Origin: Phycisphaerae bacterium
Lineage (GTDB): Bacteria; Planctomycetota; Phycisphaerae; Sedimentisphaerales; UBA12454
Reading direction: 5' to 3'
Length of the DNA stretch: 64,000 bases
Assembly (NCBI GenBank): GCA_041652575.1
Contig: JBAZHC010000005.1
Coordinates: 1-64,000, forward strand
The position numbers and the translations under genes were made by a program. Numbering within the stretch: the stretch's first letter is position 1; each line of letters starts with the position of its first letter. The notes under the pieces were generated by a model. The model searched no databases and was not told where the DNA came from. It saw only the letters and a list, made by a program, of their open reading frames with translations. This document shows positions 19,620-29,118 of this stretch, piece by piece.

Positions 19620-21044
19620 TCAACTCAAATAAGCCGATTTCCCGGGCTCAATTTTTATCTTCAGCTTTTTTGCAGAAATATCTTCCGGGCATATCGCAAA
19701 GGATGGCGAGATTTCAATTGTGCAATCCGGCGAGCCGTCAGATTTTCTCGGAATTTTTACGCCGGCCTGCTCAAGCCACGCCGCCGCACGGTCAATCATC
19801 ATCTGTCTTGTAACCGGCGCGCTGTCCACACCTGTTTTGTTTTTCACAGGCGCGAATTCCTCGCTGCGGATTGTCTCGTATATAATTGACTTCTTTGCAA
19901 GCGGCAAAGCATCGAAAACAAACGTCTCGAGCTTAATGCCGTTGGGTTTCTCAGGCTCAACTTTGGCGCCGGTTTGAGTATCAATGTGTGGTATCTTTTT
20001 AACTGCCCGATGATAAGGCAGGGCAAAACCCTTGGCGTTAAGATGCTCGACGAAAGAACGGTTAATAATGTGAATCGCAATACTGCCGAGCGAAAAAACA
20101 AGTGAACCGTCGGAATTTTTCTTTTCCGCAAGTTCGTCAGGCAAATCGCTGTATTCAATCACTGTTACCCTGTCGCCAACCAGGCAAAAGTTTCCGACCT
20201 TTTCGAACGGCCCCGATTTTATCAAAGCCTTTGACGACATCTCGGCGTTGTCCATCGCGTGCAGACCGACAAACATCGGATTGAAAATATTTATCAGCGG
20301 ATTATCGACCTGATAATAGCTGATGTATTCTGCGCCGTGAGTTTTCATATCCGCGATAGCGCCGCTCATATAAAGAGCTTTAAGGCTTCCGCCGTGACCG
20401 TCAGGAGATGTCGCCAATGTGTCTTTGGCCGTAAGCAGAACTCTACCTTCGGACGAAAAATTAACCTCGGTGCCCTGCTGGAAGATGAATACACTTGACG
20501 ATTCAAGACCATAAAACTTATCCCGCCTGAAAATCTCCATAGTCTGGGTGTAATTCAGCGGACTTGTCATTATGTACCATCGCGGCTTAAAACCGTATTT
20601 TTTACCCGTGGCTTTTATTGTCTCTGCCGCCAGTTGAAACAAAGTTTTATTTTTTATGGGGCTGATTGCATAATTGCCTTTCGGCCCGTCAAAGCCGAGT
20701 CTCGTTCCCTGGCCGCCCGCAACGACAAACGCCGCGACTTTGCCCTTCGAGAGAAGCTCTTCGCCGAGTTGTTTCGCCTTGATGTATTTAGCCTTCTGCT
20801 CAGCGGTTTTCGGTAAAGCGGGATACACAGGGGCAGGTTCGATTTCTGTCGGTAATTCCGTCGGAACAGAATTTTTTACGTAGAGTCTTATTTTCTCGTC
20901 AAGCGTTTCGAGATCCAGCTCCTCTATCTGACAAAGCAGTTTTTCTCTGCCGCCCTTATCAAGCTCGCCCCAGAATGCCAGGAGCTGCTGCTGATTATGT
21001 TGTTTCAATAAACTTAAAGCTGTTTCGTATCTTTTCTGAATCAT
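19620..21044 (-). CDS. UDP-sugar pyrophosphorylase (UDPGP type 1 / UAP-like)
   Basis: A 474-residue uridylyltransferase of the eukaryotic-type UDPGP/UAP family, forming UDP-GlcNAc, UDP-GalNAc or UDP-glucose from UTP and sugar 1-phosphate. The nucleotide loop VVAGGQGTRLGFDGPKG (~107-123) is diagnostic, with PRWYIMTS, FIFQQGTEV, PDGHGGSLKALY and the substrate region YYQVDNPLINIFNP. These match UAP1-like proteins better than bacterial GalU or GlmU. It ends 7 nt from the convergent upstream gene. The product could supply the family-2 glycosyltransferase. Confidence 0.85.
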   Translation of the reverse strand: MIQKRYETALSLLKQHNQQQLLAFWGELDKGGREKLLCQIEELDLETLDEKIRLYVKNSVPTELPTEIEPAPVYPALPKTAEQKAKYIKAKQLGEELLSKGKVAAFVVAGGQGTRLGFDGPKGNYAISPIKNKTLFQLAAETIKATGKKYGFKPRWYIMTSPLNYTQTMEIFRRDKFYGLESSSVFIFQQGTEVNFSSEGRVLLTAKDTLATSPDGHGGSLKALYMSGAIADMKTHGAEYISYYQVDNPLINIFNPMFVGLHAMDNAEMSSKALIKSGPFEKVGNFCLVGDRVTVIEYSDLPDELAEKKNSDGSLVFSLGSIAIHIINRSFVEHLNAKGFALPYHRAVKKIPHIDTQTGAKVEPEKPNGIKLETFVFDALPLAKKSIIYETIRSEEFAPVKNKTGVDSAPVTRQMMIDRAAAWLEQAGVKIPRKSDGSPDCTIEISPSFAICPEDISAKKLKIKIEPGKSAYLS

Positions 21045-21130
21045 TTTCGCATTATAGAAATTGAATTCTATTTTGCAACAAATTTTAATTTACACTGCAA
21101 CCCTTTTCAGACAAAGATATTATAACTGCG

Positions 21131-23581
21131 TCAAACGGAAGGCTTTCTGTTCTTGGAACAGAATTCACCCATAAGCTGCATCGCTTCGTTGAGCCGTTCA
21201 TTCGAGCCGTCCAAATTCGCATAAGCTTCGACAAGTTTTACCAGGTCCGGGTCGGCAGGTTTCAGTCCGAGCTGATGCGAGACATTTACAATACCGGCGT
21301 CAAGACCATATCTCATCGCCACTTCGACATACGCTCTCGTAACTCCGATTTTTCTTGCCGGCAAATCACGAACACTGTTGGTAACGCCAAGCGAGAAATG
21401 ACACTTCTTCAGCAGCGGGTCGGTCTTTATGCGTTTGATTGTATTGAAAGTTCTATATGTAAAGCCCGGCACACCCGGCGTCATCGGCATATCTATCGCC
21501 AGAGGAAAAACGGTCGAATCGAAAAATATCTCTTCAGGTTTGAATCCGTTTTTCATCGCCGCATCATAAAGAGTTTTCGCCAGGTTATAAAGGTCTTCGA
21601 TACCGTCCGTCGCCGCTTTGGCTTCGCTGATAAGCAGACCGATAAATTTATAGTCGAAGTGCTTTTTAAGCGGCATCATATTATCCATCGTATAAACCTT
21701 TAGAGAGTTAATCAAAGGCGGCGCAACTTTTTCGTTTGTGTCGTACCATTCCTTCAGCCCGGCCACAAGAACATTATCGTCGCTGCTGTCAACGCAAACC
21801 GGCACGCCCCTGCCGTATTTCCGCACAAGCTTTACATACTCTTTCATAAGTTTAACAGCCAGTGCCGGGTCGGATTCGCCGAACTGGTCGATATTAACCG
21901 CGATATAGTCCGCCCCGTCCGCCGCCTGCGATTCAACCAGCGCCTTTATATAATTCAGTTCCGGACTTGTCCTCGTGAAACAATCGTCTCCGAGCGCAAG
22001 CAGTTGTTTCATTATCTGCCCGGTCTTTGGTATTGATGCATGTATTGATTCAGCGATTCCGATAAGCGGATTTTTCATTGTATGGTCCCTGCCGAAAAGA
22101 TAATTAATTATCGAAGCCGTATGTTCGAGCGCGGGTATTCTCGGCTTGTTTATAATCTTCCTGAGTTTTTCAAGTCCGTCTTTTTCCGCAGCCGCGGCTT
22201 TATAAATCCTGTCGCCGATACAGATTCTGTCGAGATTGTTTCCGCACTTGCCCTCAGCGGTCGAGTCGCCGCAAGGCGCGTTGTCCATTCCTTTTTCACA
22301 TCCGCCGATGGTGCACAATCCGAAATTCTCCGGCAGATAGCAATCGCCGCACTCTTCGCAGTCGAACATAAGGTACTTGGCCGATTTCTCGAAAGTATTA
22401 AACGACTTGTAGCAGAACCCTTTGCCTTTGTCCGTACCGAAAAATTTCATAATCTTTTTGAGCCAGTGAAAACCCTTGTACTTCGGGTCGAGAATTGCTG
22501 CGTGAAAACAATTGAACACAAAATGCCCGAATGTTTTGTTTGTTTTTGACAGTTTCGCCCTGCTGCCAGCGTCGTCGTAAAGATAAAACGCTTTTTTCGC
22601 CGGCCAGCAGAGATTATCTTTGTACTGCTCCCAGCTATCACCGATTTCAGCGGCACGTTTCAGAATATTTACAAACATTTCATAATCGTGCACTCCGCCG
22701 ACATCGACGCCCGCCGCGCCGATTGATTTATACATGGCAATTTGCTGGGCGGCACGTTCAATATGCTGGTCAACCGTTTCGGAATAAACTTTTTCAAGAA
22801 GTTCATCACTGACGAAACAGCCCGGCAGTTTTATATCGTGCATCAGTCTCGGTGCCGGAGTAATGGTGCTTAGAAGATAAACGTTTCCAAGCACCGGTAT
22901 ATCTATATTTATCTCTTTCAGATAGCGCACAAGTTCAACACTCTTTTTCCAGTCCCAGCCGACCTGCGTAATAAGGAACTTCGCTCCGCAGGCGATTTTT
23001 TTCTCCATCTTGAAATACTGCTGCATCTGTGATTCTTCGTTATATTTGAAAGGCGATACCGCCGCCCCTGCGAAAAATTGTTTCGTCGCCGCAAGGTTCT
23101 CCGCTTTCGCAGATATATAGGCTTCGTTATTCAGACGTGTTATCTTTTCAAGCAAACCGATTGATTCGAGTTCGAAGACTCCCCTTGCCGAAACCGGCTT
23201 GTCGCCCGTAAGAGCCAGAACGCTTTCAATGCCCGCTGATTTATGCGCAGCTAAAAGACTTGTGATTGCGTCGGCGTTCATATCTTTACAGCTTATATGA
23301 GGAATAAAATCGAGCTCGCCGAGCAGATTTTTGCTGACGATATACCGATGAACATCAGAAGGCTCGATATTCGCAACTCCGCCGGGGCTTTGCGGATTGG
23401 TTATACCGACAAAATTAAAACCTGCCGGTATATCTTTGCCGCCGCTTGCCTGGAAAGCCGTCAAAAATTTTTGTATCGGGGCGAATTTAAAGCCGGGCCC
23501 GCCGACAAGTTCTGCAACGATAACGAACCCATCTCTTTTTTGAAGTGCCTGACTAAGTCTCTTTCTGCCTGTTGTTTGCAT
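21131..23581 (-). CDS. MTHFR - MTHFR_C - pterin methyltransferase fusion
   Basis: An 816-residue three-part folate enzyme. Residues about 15-320 are a methylenetetrahydrofolate reductase barrel (ITNPQSPGG, ALTGDKP, KFLITQVGWD, and PVLGNVYLLS). About 330-470 is the MTHFR_C region with a cysteine cluster (FDCEECGDC, CTIGGCEKG, APCGD) that probably holds Fe-S or zinc. About 495-800 is a pterin-binding methyltransferase barrel related to AcsE/MetH/DHPS (GADYIAVNIDQFG, VPVCVDSSDD, FFDSTVFPLAID, FSLGVTNSVRDLP). AAAGGA precedes the ATG. The fusion could reduce CH2-THF and pass the methyl group onward, as in the Wood-Ljungdahl or methionine route. Confidence 0.8.
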   Translation of the reverse strand: MQTTGRKRLSQALQKRDGFVIVAELVGGPGFKFAPIQKFLTAFQASGGKDIPAGFNFVGITNPQSPGGVANIEPSDVHRYIVSKNLLGELDFIPHISCKDMNADAITSLLAAHKSAGIESVLALTGDKPVSARGVFELESIGLLEKITRLNNEAYISAKAENLAATKQFFAGAAVSPFKYNEESQMQQYFKMEKKIACGAKFLITQVGWDWKKSVELVRYLKEINIDIPVLGNVYLLSTITPAPRLMHDIKLPGCFVSDELLEKVYSETVDQHIERAAQQIAMYKSIGAAGVDVGGVHDYEMFVNILKRAAEIGDSWEQYKDNLCWPAKKAFYLYDDAGSRAKLSKTNKTFGHFVFNCFHAAILDPKYKGFHWLKKIMKFFGTDKGKGFCYKSFNTFEKSAKYLMFDCEECGDCYLPENFGLCTIGGCEKGMDNAPCGDSTAEGKCGNNLDRICIGDRIYKAAAAEKDGLEKLRKIINKPRIPALEHTASIINYLFGRDHTMKNPLIGIAESIHASIPKTGQIMKQLLALGDDCFTRTSPELNYIKALVESQAADGADYIAVNIDQFGESDPALAVKLMKEYVKLVRKYGRGVPVCVDSSDDNVLVAGLKEWYDTNEKVAPPLINSLKVYTMDNMMPLKKHFDYKFIGLLISEAKAATDGIEDLYNLAKTLYDAAMKNGFKPEEIFFDSTVFPLAIDMPMTPGVPGFTYRTFNTIKRIKTDPLLKKCHFSLGVTNSVRDLPARKIGVTRAYVEVAMRYGLDAGIVNVSHQLGLKPADPDLVKLVEAYANLDGSNERLNEAMQLMGEFCSKNRKPSV

Positions 23582-24110
23582 TTATCTTTCCTTTAATCAT
23601 TTCCAGAACCGCCAATCTTTTAGCGGGTAACTAACGCCATTAAAAAGGTATGCTGAATGATATAAAAAAATACGCCTTACGGCTATATTATTTACAGGGC
23701 TTTTATAACACTATACTGCTGACATAGGAACTGATATTAAAGAAAAAAACAGTCTTTTATGCTGTGGATAAGGTGTTGATAACACAAAGACAATGTTAAA
23801 ATAAACACTCTACACAACTAAGGGGAATTAGCCTCAATAACAGCTATTTGCTGCCTGATAAAAACAACTCTATGGTCTTTTGCAAAATAGTCTGATTAAG
23901 TCCTTGCAGGATAAGAAGTTAAATTAGTTAAAAACCAGACTATAAAAACGTCTTATAACCATTGGCTCGCATGGCACAGCTTTTTGCTTTAAATTGGAAT
24001 CGAAAGATATAAATCCGGCTTGTTAATAAGCAAGTGGAAAACTTTTTATTTCGAATTGAGTTATAGCCCTTTTTATATAAAGAACTTATATTCGGACCTT
24101 GGCTGTGAAA
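23582..24110. other. 529-nt AT-rich gap with two DnaA-box-like 9-mers
   Basis: No open frame of note. TGTGGATAA (23763-23771) is a perfect DnaA box in reverse orientation (TTATCCACA), and TGTTGATAA (23774-23782) is a one-mismatch box, both on the same strand 11 nt apart. No dnaA, dnaN or gyr gene is nearby. The rest holds AT-rich sequence and presumably the promoter of the fused folate gene. Confidence 0.35.
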
Positions 24111-25163
24111 TCAATCCTTGGAATATTTAACTATAATTTCTTTTAATTTTTTGCACACATCGGCAGGATTTTTGCTCTGACAGACACAGCCTGACACCGC
24201 GATTATTTTTGCCCCTGCCTGAAGAACTTTTTCCACATTTTCCGGATTAATTCCGCCGATAGCAACTGCCTCAATAGATTTATCTTTCAAAAATTCAATC
24301 GCTTTGGATATATATTCAAGCCCGCAAACTTCTACCTGTTGTTTGGTATTTGTAGAAAATACAGAACCTAACCCTACATAGTGTGGTTTTTGCTTGATTG
24401 CTTCCTTCAATTCCGCCATCGAGTGCGTACTGATTCCCATAATCAATGGCTTAAGTTGTAATTTGCGCACCTCGCTGACCTGTAAATCATCTTGCCCAAG
24501 ATGAACACCATCCGCATCAGCGGCAACAGCGATATCGGCTCTGTCATTTATTATGCTTACGACATTATTTTGTTTACATAAATCAACAAATTCACGTCCG
24601 AGTGACAAAAAATCGGAGTCTGAAATATTTTTTGCCCTTAACTGAATACAATCGGCGCCGTTTTTGGCGCATGCACCGGCGATTTTCAGCGCATCAATAT
24701 TGTCCCCCGTGGTAATTATGCAGTAAAGTCTTGTCTTTTTGAACTTTAACGCCGGATAACCATATAATGCTATATCCTTTTCAAGAATATAGCAGTCGTA
24801 TCTGAGTTTTTCGAACTCGCCGCTGAATTTACTATCGACAGTCGCCGTCGCTTCCGCAATCGCTCTTAATGCTTCGGTAGTCCTTGCGAAACCGGCAGTT
24901 ACGCAATCTTCAAGGCTGTCCCGCTTCATTTGACCGGCTACTTCCATTCCGCATCCGACATCGTTTTCGGTATCACGGGCGCCGATAAGCTTTTGCGTAT
25001 CGAGTTTGCCGATTGCCGAGCTTAACTGATGTCTGATTTGTTTGCACCGTCCGGCCAGCGATTCATTATCGAGCGCGAACCGGCAGAATTCTTCCGCTAT
25101 CCGCAGTCCTTCGCGGCCGCGGTTGAAATTGGCGTCTATTACCCGGTAAATTGTTCGGTTCAT
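24111..25163 (-). CDS. thiE: ThiD2-ThiE fusion: thiamine phosphate synthase
   Basis: A 350-residue fusion. Residues about 1-135 form the ThiD2 domain (IYRVIDANFNRGREGLRIAEEFCRF and RDTENDVG), an alternative hydroxymethylpyrimidine phosphate kinase known from fusions with ThiE. About 143-345 is ThiE, joining HMP-PP and thiazole phosphate to form thiamine phosphate: LYCIITTGD, CIQLRAKN, INDRADIAVAADADGVHLGQ, GSVFSTNTKQ and AIGGINPENV. No TPP riboswitch is seen in the short divergent gap to ackA. Confidence 0.92.
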   Translation of the reverse strand: MNRTIYRVIDANFNRGREGLRIAEEFCRFALDNESLAGRCKQIRHQLSSAIGKLDTQKLIGARDTENDVGCGMEVAGQMKRDSLEDCVTAGFARTTEALRAIAEATATVDSKFSGEFEKLRYDCYILEKDIALYGYPALKFKKTRLYCIITTGDNIDALKIAGACAKNGADCIQLRAKNISDSDFLSLGREFVDLCKQNNVVSIINDRADIAVAADADGVHLGQDDLQVSEVRKLQLKPLIMGISTHSMAELKEAIKQKPHYVGLGSVFSTNTKQQVEVCGLEYISKAIEFLKDKSIEAVAIGGINPENVEKVLQAGAKIIAVSGCVCQSKNPADVCKKLKEIIVKYSKD

Positions 25164-25304
25164 AACATATCAAATCTAAATGCCATTTCTTTTAAGTACA
25201 AGGAAAAATTTGATAATTGACTTGCAGGCCTTTATAGTTATAAATAAATGTTTCAAATTACCCGCTTCCGGCGGGATATAAAGGCTGTAAAGGACAATAC
25301 ATAA

Positions 25305-26495
25305 ATGAAAATTCTCGTTATCAACGCAGGCAGCAGTTCGATTAAGTATCAATTATTCGAAATGCCTTCCGAAACAGTACTTGCAAAAGGTATTTTGGAA
25401 AAAATCGGCGAGGAAACCTCGCAGCTTACTCACGAATTCGACTCCAAAAAATTTAAAAATCAGGCAAAGGCTAAAGACCACGCCGCAGGTATGCAGCTAA
25501 TTCTCGAAACTCTCGTAAACAGCCAAATCGGCGTAATAAAGGATATTTCCGAAATCCACGCTGTCGGCCATAGAGTTGTCCACGGCGGAGAGGAATTTAC
25601 AGATTCTGTCATCATTAATGACAACGTTATCGCGTCAATCGAGAAATTTGCCGACCTTGCCCCGCTTCATAATCCGCCGAACCTGACCGGCATAAAGGCC
25701 GCGCAAAAGGTATTACCCGATGTTGCGCAGGTCGCCTGTTTCGATACAGCTTTTCACACCTCAATCCCAAAGACGGCTTACATCTATGCGCTGCCTTACG
25801 ATATTTACGAAAAATTCCGCGTAAGAAGATACGGCTTCCACGGCACAAGTCATAAATATGTCGCCGGCAGAGCCGCCGCGATGATGGGCAAAAAATTAGA
25901 TGAAGTTAATATTATCACCTGCCATCTCGGTAACGGCTGTTCGATGACTGCTGTAAAAGCAGGCAAAAGCATCGACACTTCGATGGGCCTTACTCCGCTC
26001 GAAGGTCTTGTCATGGGAACACGCAGCGGCGATTTCGACCCGGCCATTCTCTTTTACCTCGCTGAAAAAGGTTACAGCGTCGAAGCCCTTAATAATATGT
26101 GCAACAAACAAAGCGGCCTGCTCGGTATCTCAGGCGTATCGAACGATATGCGCAATCTTCTCGCTCAGGCCGACGCCGGCAACGAAAAAGCCAAACTCGC
26201 TTTCGATATCTTCTGTTACAGGATAAAGAAATACATCGGCTCATATACCGCCGCGCTGGGCAAACTGGACGCGATTGTCTTTACCGGCGGAATCGGCGAA
26301 AATGGCGCCAAAGCACGGGAGCAGGCCTGCAGCGGTCTTGACCAGATTGGCGTCAAAATCGACCATGCCGAAAATCAAAAAACAATTCGCTTCGAAGGTC
26401 TCATAACATCTGCCGACAGCAGGGTAAAAGTCTTCGTAATCCCTACAAATGAGGAATTAGCGATAGCGCAGGACACTTTCACGCTCGCGAAATAA
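25305..26495 (+). CDS. ackA: Acetate kinase
   Basis: Interconverts acetyl phosphate and acetate with ATP formation, a key energy step of fermenters. 396 residues, standard length. VINAGSSSIKYQLFE at the N-terminus, GHRVVHGG, ACFDTAFH, RRYGFHGTSHKYV with the catalytic His, and VFTGGIGENGA are all present. AAGGA lies 10 nt before the ATG. No phosphotransacetylase gene adjoins it. Confidence 0.97.
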   Translation: MKILVINAGSSSIKYQLFEMPSETVLAKGILEKIGEETSQLTHEFDSKKFKNQAKAKDHAAGMQLILETLVNSQIGVIKDISEIHAVGHRVVHGGEEFTDSVIINDNVIASIEKFADLAPLHNPPNLTGIKAAQKVLPDVAQVACFDTAFHTSIPKTAYIYALPYDIYEKFRVRRYGFHGTSHKYVAGRAAAMMGKKLDEVNIITCHLGNGCSMTAVKAGKSIDTSMGLTPLEGLVMGTRSGDFDPAILFYLAEKGYSVEALNNMCNKQSGLLGISGVSNDMRNLLAQADAGNEKAKLAFDIFCYRIKKYIGSYTAALGKLDAIVFTGGIGENGAKAREQACSGLDQIGVKIDHAENQKTIRFEGLITSADSRVKVFVIPTNEELAIAQDTFTLAK

Positions 26496-26548
26496 CGCCC
26501 TGTCCCTTTAAGGTTAAATCCGCATTTATTTATGCCGATATAACCGGC

Positions 26549-27181
26549 ATGGACGTCCCCGAAATAGAACGTTTATTATCCGAGGCGGTTGAGAACAGGC
26601 CCAGTGCCACAAATGCCTCGCTCAATCTCTACGTTTACAACGGCAAAATCGTCTGTGGCGCAAGAGCCGTTATGCCCGCCAACGCAAGATTCATCGCTCA
26701 CATCGGGGCCGATGCCATAGCCGCAGGTTTCAGCGAAAACGAATGGAAGCTCATCGTCGAAAAAACCTTCTGGATTTTAAAAGACAGAAACAGCGAACCC
26801 TGCGATTTCAAACAGCGGCGCAGAGAACAGAGACTTCAATACCGAAGCGGAATCTGGTTCAGTCCCGCCAACGGCAGCAAAACATGGCAGGGCCAGATGC
26901 TCGACATCAGCAGCGGCGGAATGGCCTTTACCTGTTATAACAGACGTTCCTGCCCGGATGTCGGCCAATCGATTACCGCCCATTTCACTCTTCCATGGTT
27001 TACCCCTGACGGCAATATTCAAAATCGAAAATTTACACGAACCGCGAAAATATGCCGCATAAACAACGAGAACAGTTTTCTAAAACGAATAGCGGTACAG
27101 TTTGCCGAGTCTCTGCCGTTCAAACCAGCAGAGCAGAAACTGCCCAACGACGCCGACGTAACCATCCTCGAACCGGTATAA
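26549..27181 (+). CDS. PilZ domain protein (c-di-GMP receptor)
   Basis: A 210-residue protein with a C-terminal PilZ domain (about 90-195). The c-di-GMP binding arginines are in RRREQRLQYR (~90-99) and the DxSxxG motif in LDISSGGMAF (~125). The N-terminal ~85 residues (EIERLLSEAVENRP, ANARFIAHIGADAIAAGF) form a small domain I do not recognise. It starts 53 nt after ackA. No GGDEF or EAL gene is in the window. Likely a c-di-GMP-dependent effector. Confidence 0.82.
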   Translation: MDVPEIERLLSEAVENRPSATNASLNLYVYNGKIVCGARAVMPANARFIAHIGADAIAAGFSENEWKLIVEKTFWILKDRNSEPCDFKQRRREQRLQYRSGIWFSPANGSKTWQGQMLDISSGGMAFTCYNRRSCPDVGQSITAHFTLPWFTPDGNIQNRKFTRTAKICRINNENSFLKRIAVQFAESLPFKPAEQKLPNDADVTILEPV

Positions 27182-27282
27182 ACCCGATTTCCCCCTTTAA
27201 TTCATCTTTCTGCACTCTTGCTTTAGCGCCGCCTTCCTGTACAATATATCCGCAATGTTGTGCGTATTGAAGGAACGAAAAA

Positions 27283-27921
27283 ATGAAAAAAACGGCGTTA
27301 GTATCAGTTATATTATTATTTGCGGCAGGCTGTCAAAGCGTTTATTACGGCACAATGGAAAAATTCGGCAAGTACAAGAGGGATATTCTCGTTGACCGTG
27401 TAAAAAATGCCCGCGATGCGCAGGAGGAAACAAAGGTACAATTCACCTCGGCGCTGGAACAGTTTAAAAGCGTTGTAAACGTACCCACCGGCCGGTTGCA
27501 GGAAAAATACGATACGCTTAAAAGCGAACTCGATAAGAGCGAATCCAAAGCCTCAGCCGTTAAAAAACGCATTGCCGATGTTGAAGATGTCGCAAAGGCA
27601 TTGTTTGACGAATGGACAAAGGAGCTTGACCAGTATAGCAATGCCGACTTGAGAGCGGAAAGCAAAAAGAAGCTCGACCAGACCCAACAGAGATATACGC
27701 AATTGATTGGCGCGATGAAAAAAGCCGAGACTAAAATCGAGCCGGTTCTTTCGGCGTTTCGCGACCAGGTATTATTCTTAAAGCATAACTTAAACGCGCA
27801 GGCCGTCGCTTCGCTTCAAAGCGAAGTAACTACGATGGAAGCTGATATAAGCAAATTGATAGCGGAGATGGAAAAATCAATCGCCGAAGCAGACAGCTTC
27901 ATCAAAACTATGCAGGAATAA
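27283..27921 (+). CDS. DUF2959 family lipoprotein, coiled coil
   Basis: A 212-residue lipoprotein: leader MKKTALVSVILLFAAGC with a lipobox AAGC, then YYGTMEKFGKYKRDILVDRVKNAR, characteristic of DUF2959, followed by a long helical coiled coil. AAGGA precedes the ATG. The next gene, a TPR protein, starts immediately after its stop (TAAATG), so the two are translationally coupled. DUF2959 has no established function; an envelope role is likely from the lipid anchor. Confidence 0.82.
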   Translation: MKKTALVSVILLFAAGCQSVYYGTMEKFGKYKRDILVDRVKNARDAQEETKVQFTSALEQFKSVVNVPTGRLQEKYDTLKSELDKSESKASAVKKRIADVEDVAKALFDEWTKELDQYSNADLRAESKKKLDQTQQRYTQLIGAMKKAETKIEPVLSAFRDQVLFLKHNLNAQAVASLQSEVTTMEADISKLIAEMEKSIAEADSFIKTMQE

Positions 27922-28272
27922 ATGAGAGAATCCTCCCAAATGCTAATTGACAAAGGCTTAAAAGAATTGCGGCAGGAAAACTGGCCTGCTGCACTTGCTT
28001 ATTTCCAAAAGGCAACAGAGGAGAATCCAGATGATGCCGAGGCATACTATAATCTTGGGGTTACATACGGCAGTCTTGGCCGCTATCAGGATGCCATAGA
28101 AGCCTATAAGCAGGCCATAAGAATCAAGCCGGATTATGCCAAGGCACATAATATGCTTGGCGTTACGTATTTTGCAATTGGCGATAATGGTGCAGCTTTA
28201 GAAGAGTATAAAATCTTAAAAACTTTGGACGCGGAACTGGCAAACAAATTGTTTAACTTGATTAATAAGTAA
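27922..28272 (+). CDS. Small TPR-repeat protein
   Basis: A 116-residue protein of about three tetratricopeptide repeats: ENWPAALAYFQKATEENPDD, EAYYNLGVTYGSLGRYQDAI and KAHNMLGVTYFAIGDNGAAL. TPR folds mediate protein binding. No signal peptide is seen, so it is probably cytoplasmic, although its coupled partner is a lipoprotein. Confidence 0.8.
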   Translation: MRESSQMLIDKGLKELRQENWPAALAYFQKATEENPDDAEAYYNLGVTYGSLGRYQDAIEAYKQAIRIKPDYAKAHNMLGVTYFAIGDNGAALEEYKILKTLDAELANKLFNLINK

Positions 28273-28385
28273 GTGTTCCCGAACCCGCTACACTTTTACT
28301 GCTTGCTTCGGTAGCTTGGCTTTGTTAAGAAAAGCAAGTATGTATCGATATATCACGAATCAGAACTGAATAGAAGAAATCTTTT

Positions 28386-28985
28386 GTGAAATGTGAACTT
28401 TGTAAAATGTCATACGTTCTGGAAAATCCAGAGGATGTCCAGGCGCATCAGGAATATCACGACAAGGTAGTTAATGGTCTTGCGCTTCCTTCGAAAAGCG
28501 ATTGTGTTATCTGGTCACAGGATGATATGCGAATAATTGTTGTAAACGGGCTATCACCACTAGAACAACGTCGGCAAGCAGAAGAGATTGCTATACTTGC
28601 AAGGAAAGATACACAGTACGGCGCGGAAGTACTTTTTGGTGAAAGTGAATTAGAAACTCATGTTTTTTTGTTGCACAGACAAAATCGCGCCATCGGTTTA
28701 CTAATCATGGAAAAACGTGATCATATATGTCAAACCTCTTGGGCTGATTGGGATGCTGGTAAAAAACCAAAGGAACTATTGGCACATCCTCCTATTTGGA
28801 GTATTTGCTTTATTTGGATTCTTCAGCGTTATCGTGGTTCCCACTTGGGGCAAACCATGATTAATGAGGTAGTTGCTTATCTTGGGAGCAACTTTGAAAC
28901 TATTGGGTGGTACACACCATTTACACCTTCTGGAAAAGCTTTGGTTCGCAGATGCTGTCCAAAAATGTTTTATATTGCCAAGTGA
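28386..28985 (+). CDS. Eco1-like zinc-finger GNAT acetyltransferase
   Basis: A 199-residue protein with two parts. Residues 3-23 form a CxxC...H...H finger (CELCKMSYVLENPEDVQAH, then EYHDKVVNG) of the zf-C2H2_3 type that precedes the acetyltransferase domain in eukaryotic Eco1/ESCO cohesin acetyltransferases. The C-terminal part shows ICFIWILQRYRGSHLGQTMI, a GNAT acetyl-CoA loop, and WYTPFTPSGKALVRRCC, like the end of Acetyltransf_13. It starts with GTG at 28386. Base composition is lower in GC than its neighbours and it stands alone, so it may have been acquired. The substrate is unknown. Confidence 0.7.
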   Translation: MKCELCKMSYVLENPEDVQAHQEYHDKVVNGLALPSKSDCVIWSQDDMRIIVVNGLSPLEQRRQAEEIAILARKDTQYGAEVLFGESELETHVFLLHRQNRAIGLLIMEKRDHICQTSWADWDAGKKPKELLAHPPIWSICFIWILQRYRGSHLGQTMINEVVAYLGSNFETIGWYTPFTPSGKALVRRCCPKMFYIAK

Positions 28986-29090
28986 CATATAGAAATTACA
29001 AACTTTTAAGAGGAAATAACAAGGTCATTGGGGCTGTTGAAAAAATTCCACCTTTGATGACCTTAATTAAAAATTAAGAATTTAAAATTA

Positions 29091-29118
29091 TCTTTGTGTC
29101 TTAGTGACTTCGTGGCTA
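29091..29118 (-). repeat. TAGCCAC...AAGGCAC-type repeat at the mnmG stop
   Basis: On the minus strand the sequence TAGCCACGAAGTCACTAAGA begins with the mnmG stop codon TAG. The same repeat style (near-tandem ACnAAGnCAC units) sits at the stops of acpS, tkt and the HAD gene at 45347. Confidence 0.55.

Noticed and set aside
23972..23990. Sigma54 promoter (TGGCAC...TTGCT) near 23972
   Set aside because: GG and GC are one base too far apart for a -24/-12 promoter.
25164..25304. TPP riboswitch upstream of the ThiD2-ThiE gene
   Set aside because: The conserved CTGAGA and ACCTGATCTGG-type elements are absent in the short gap.
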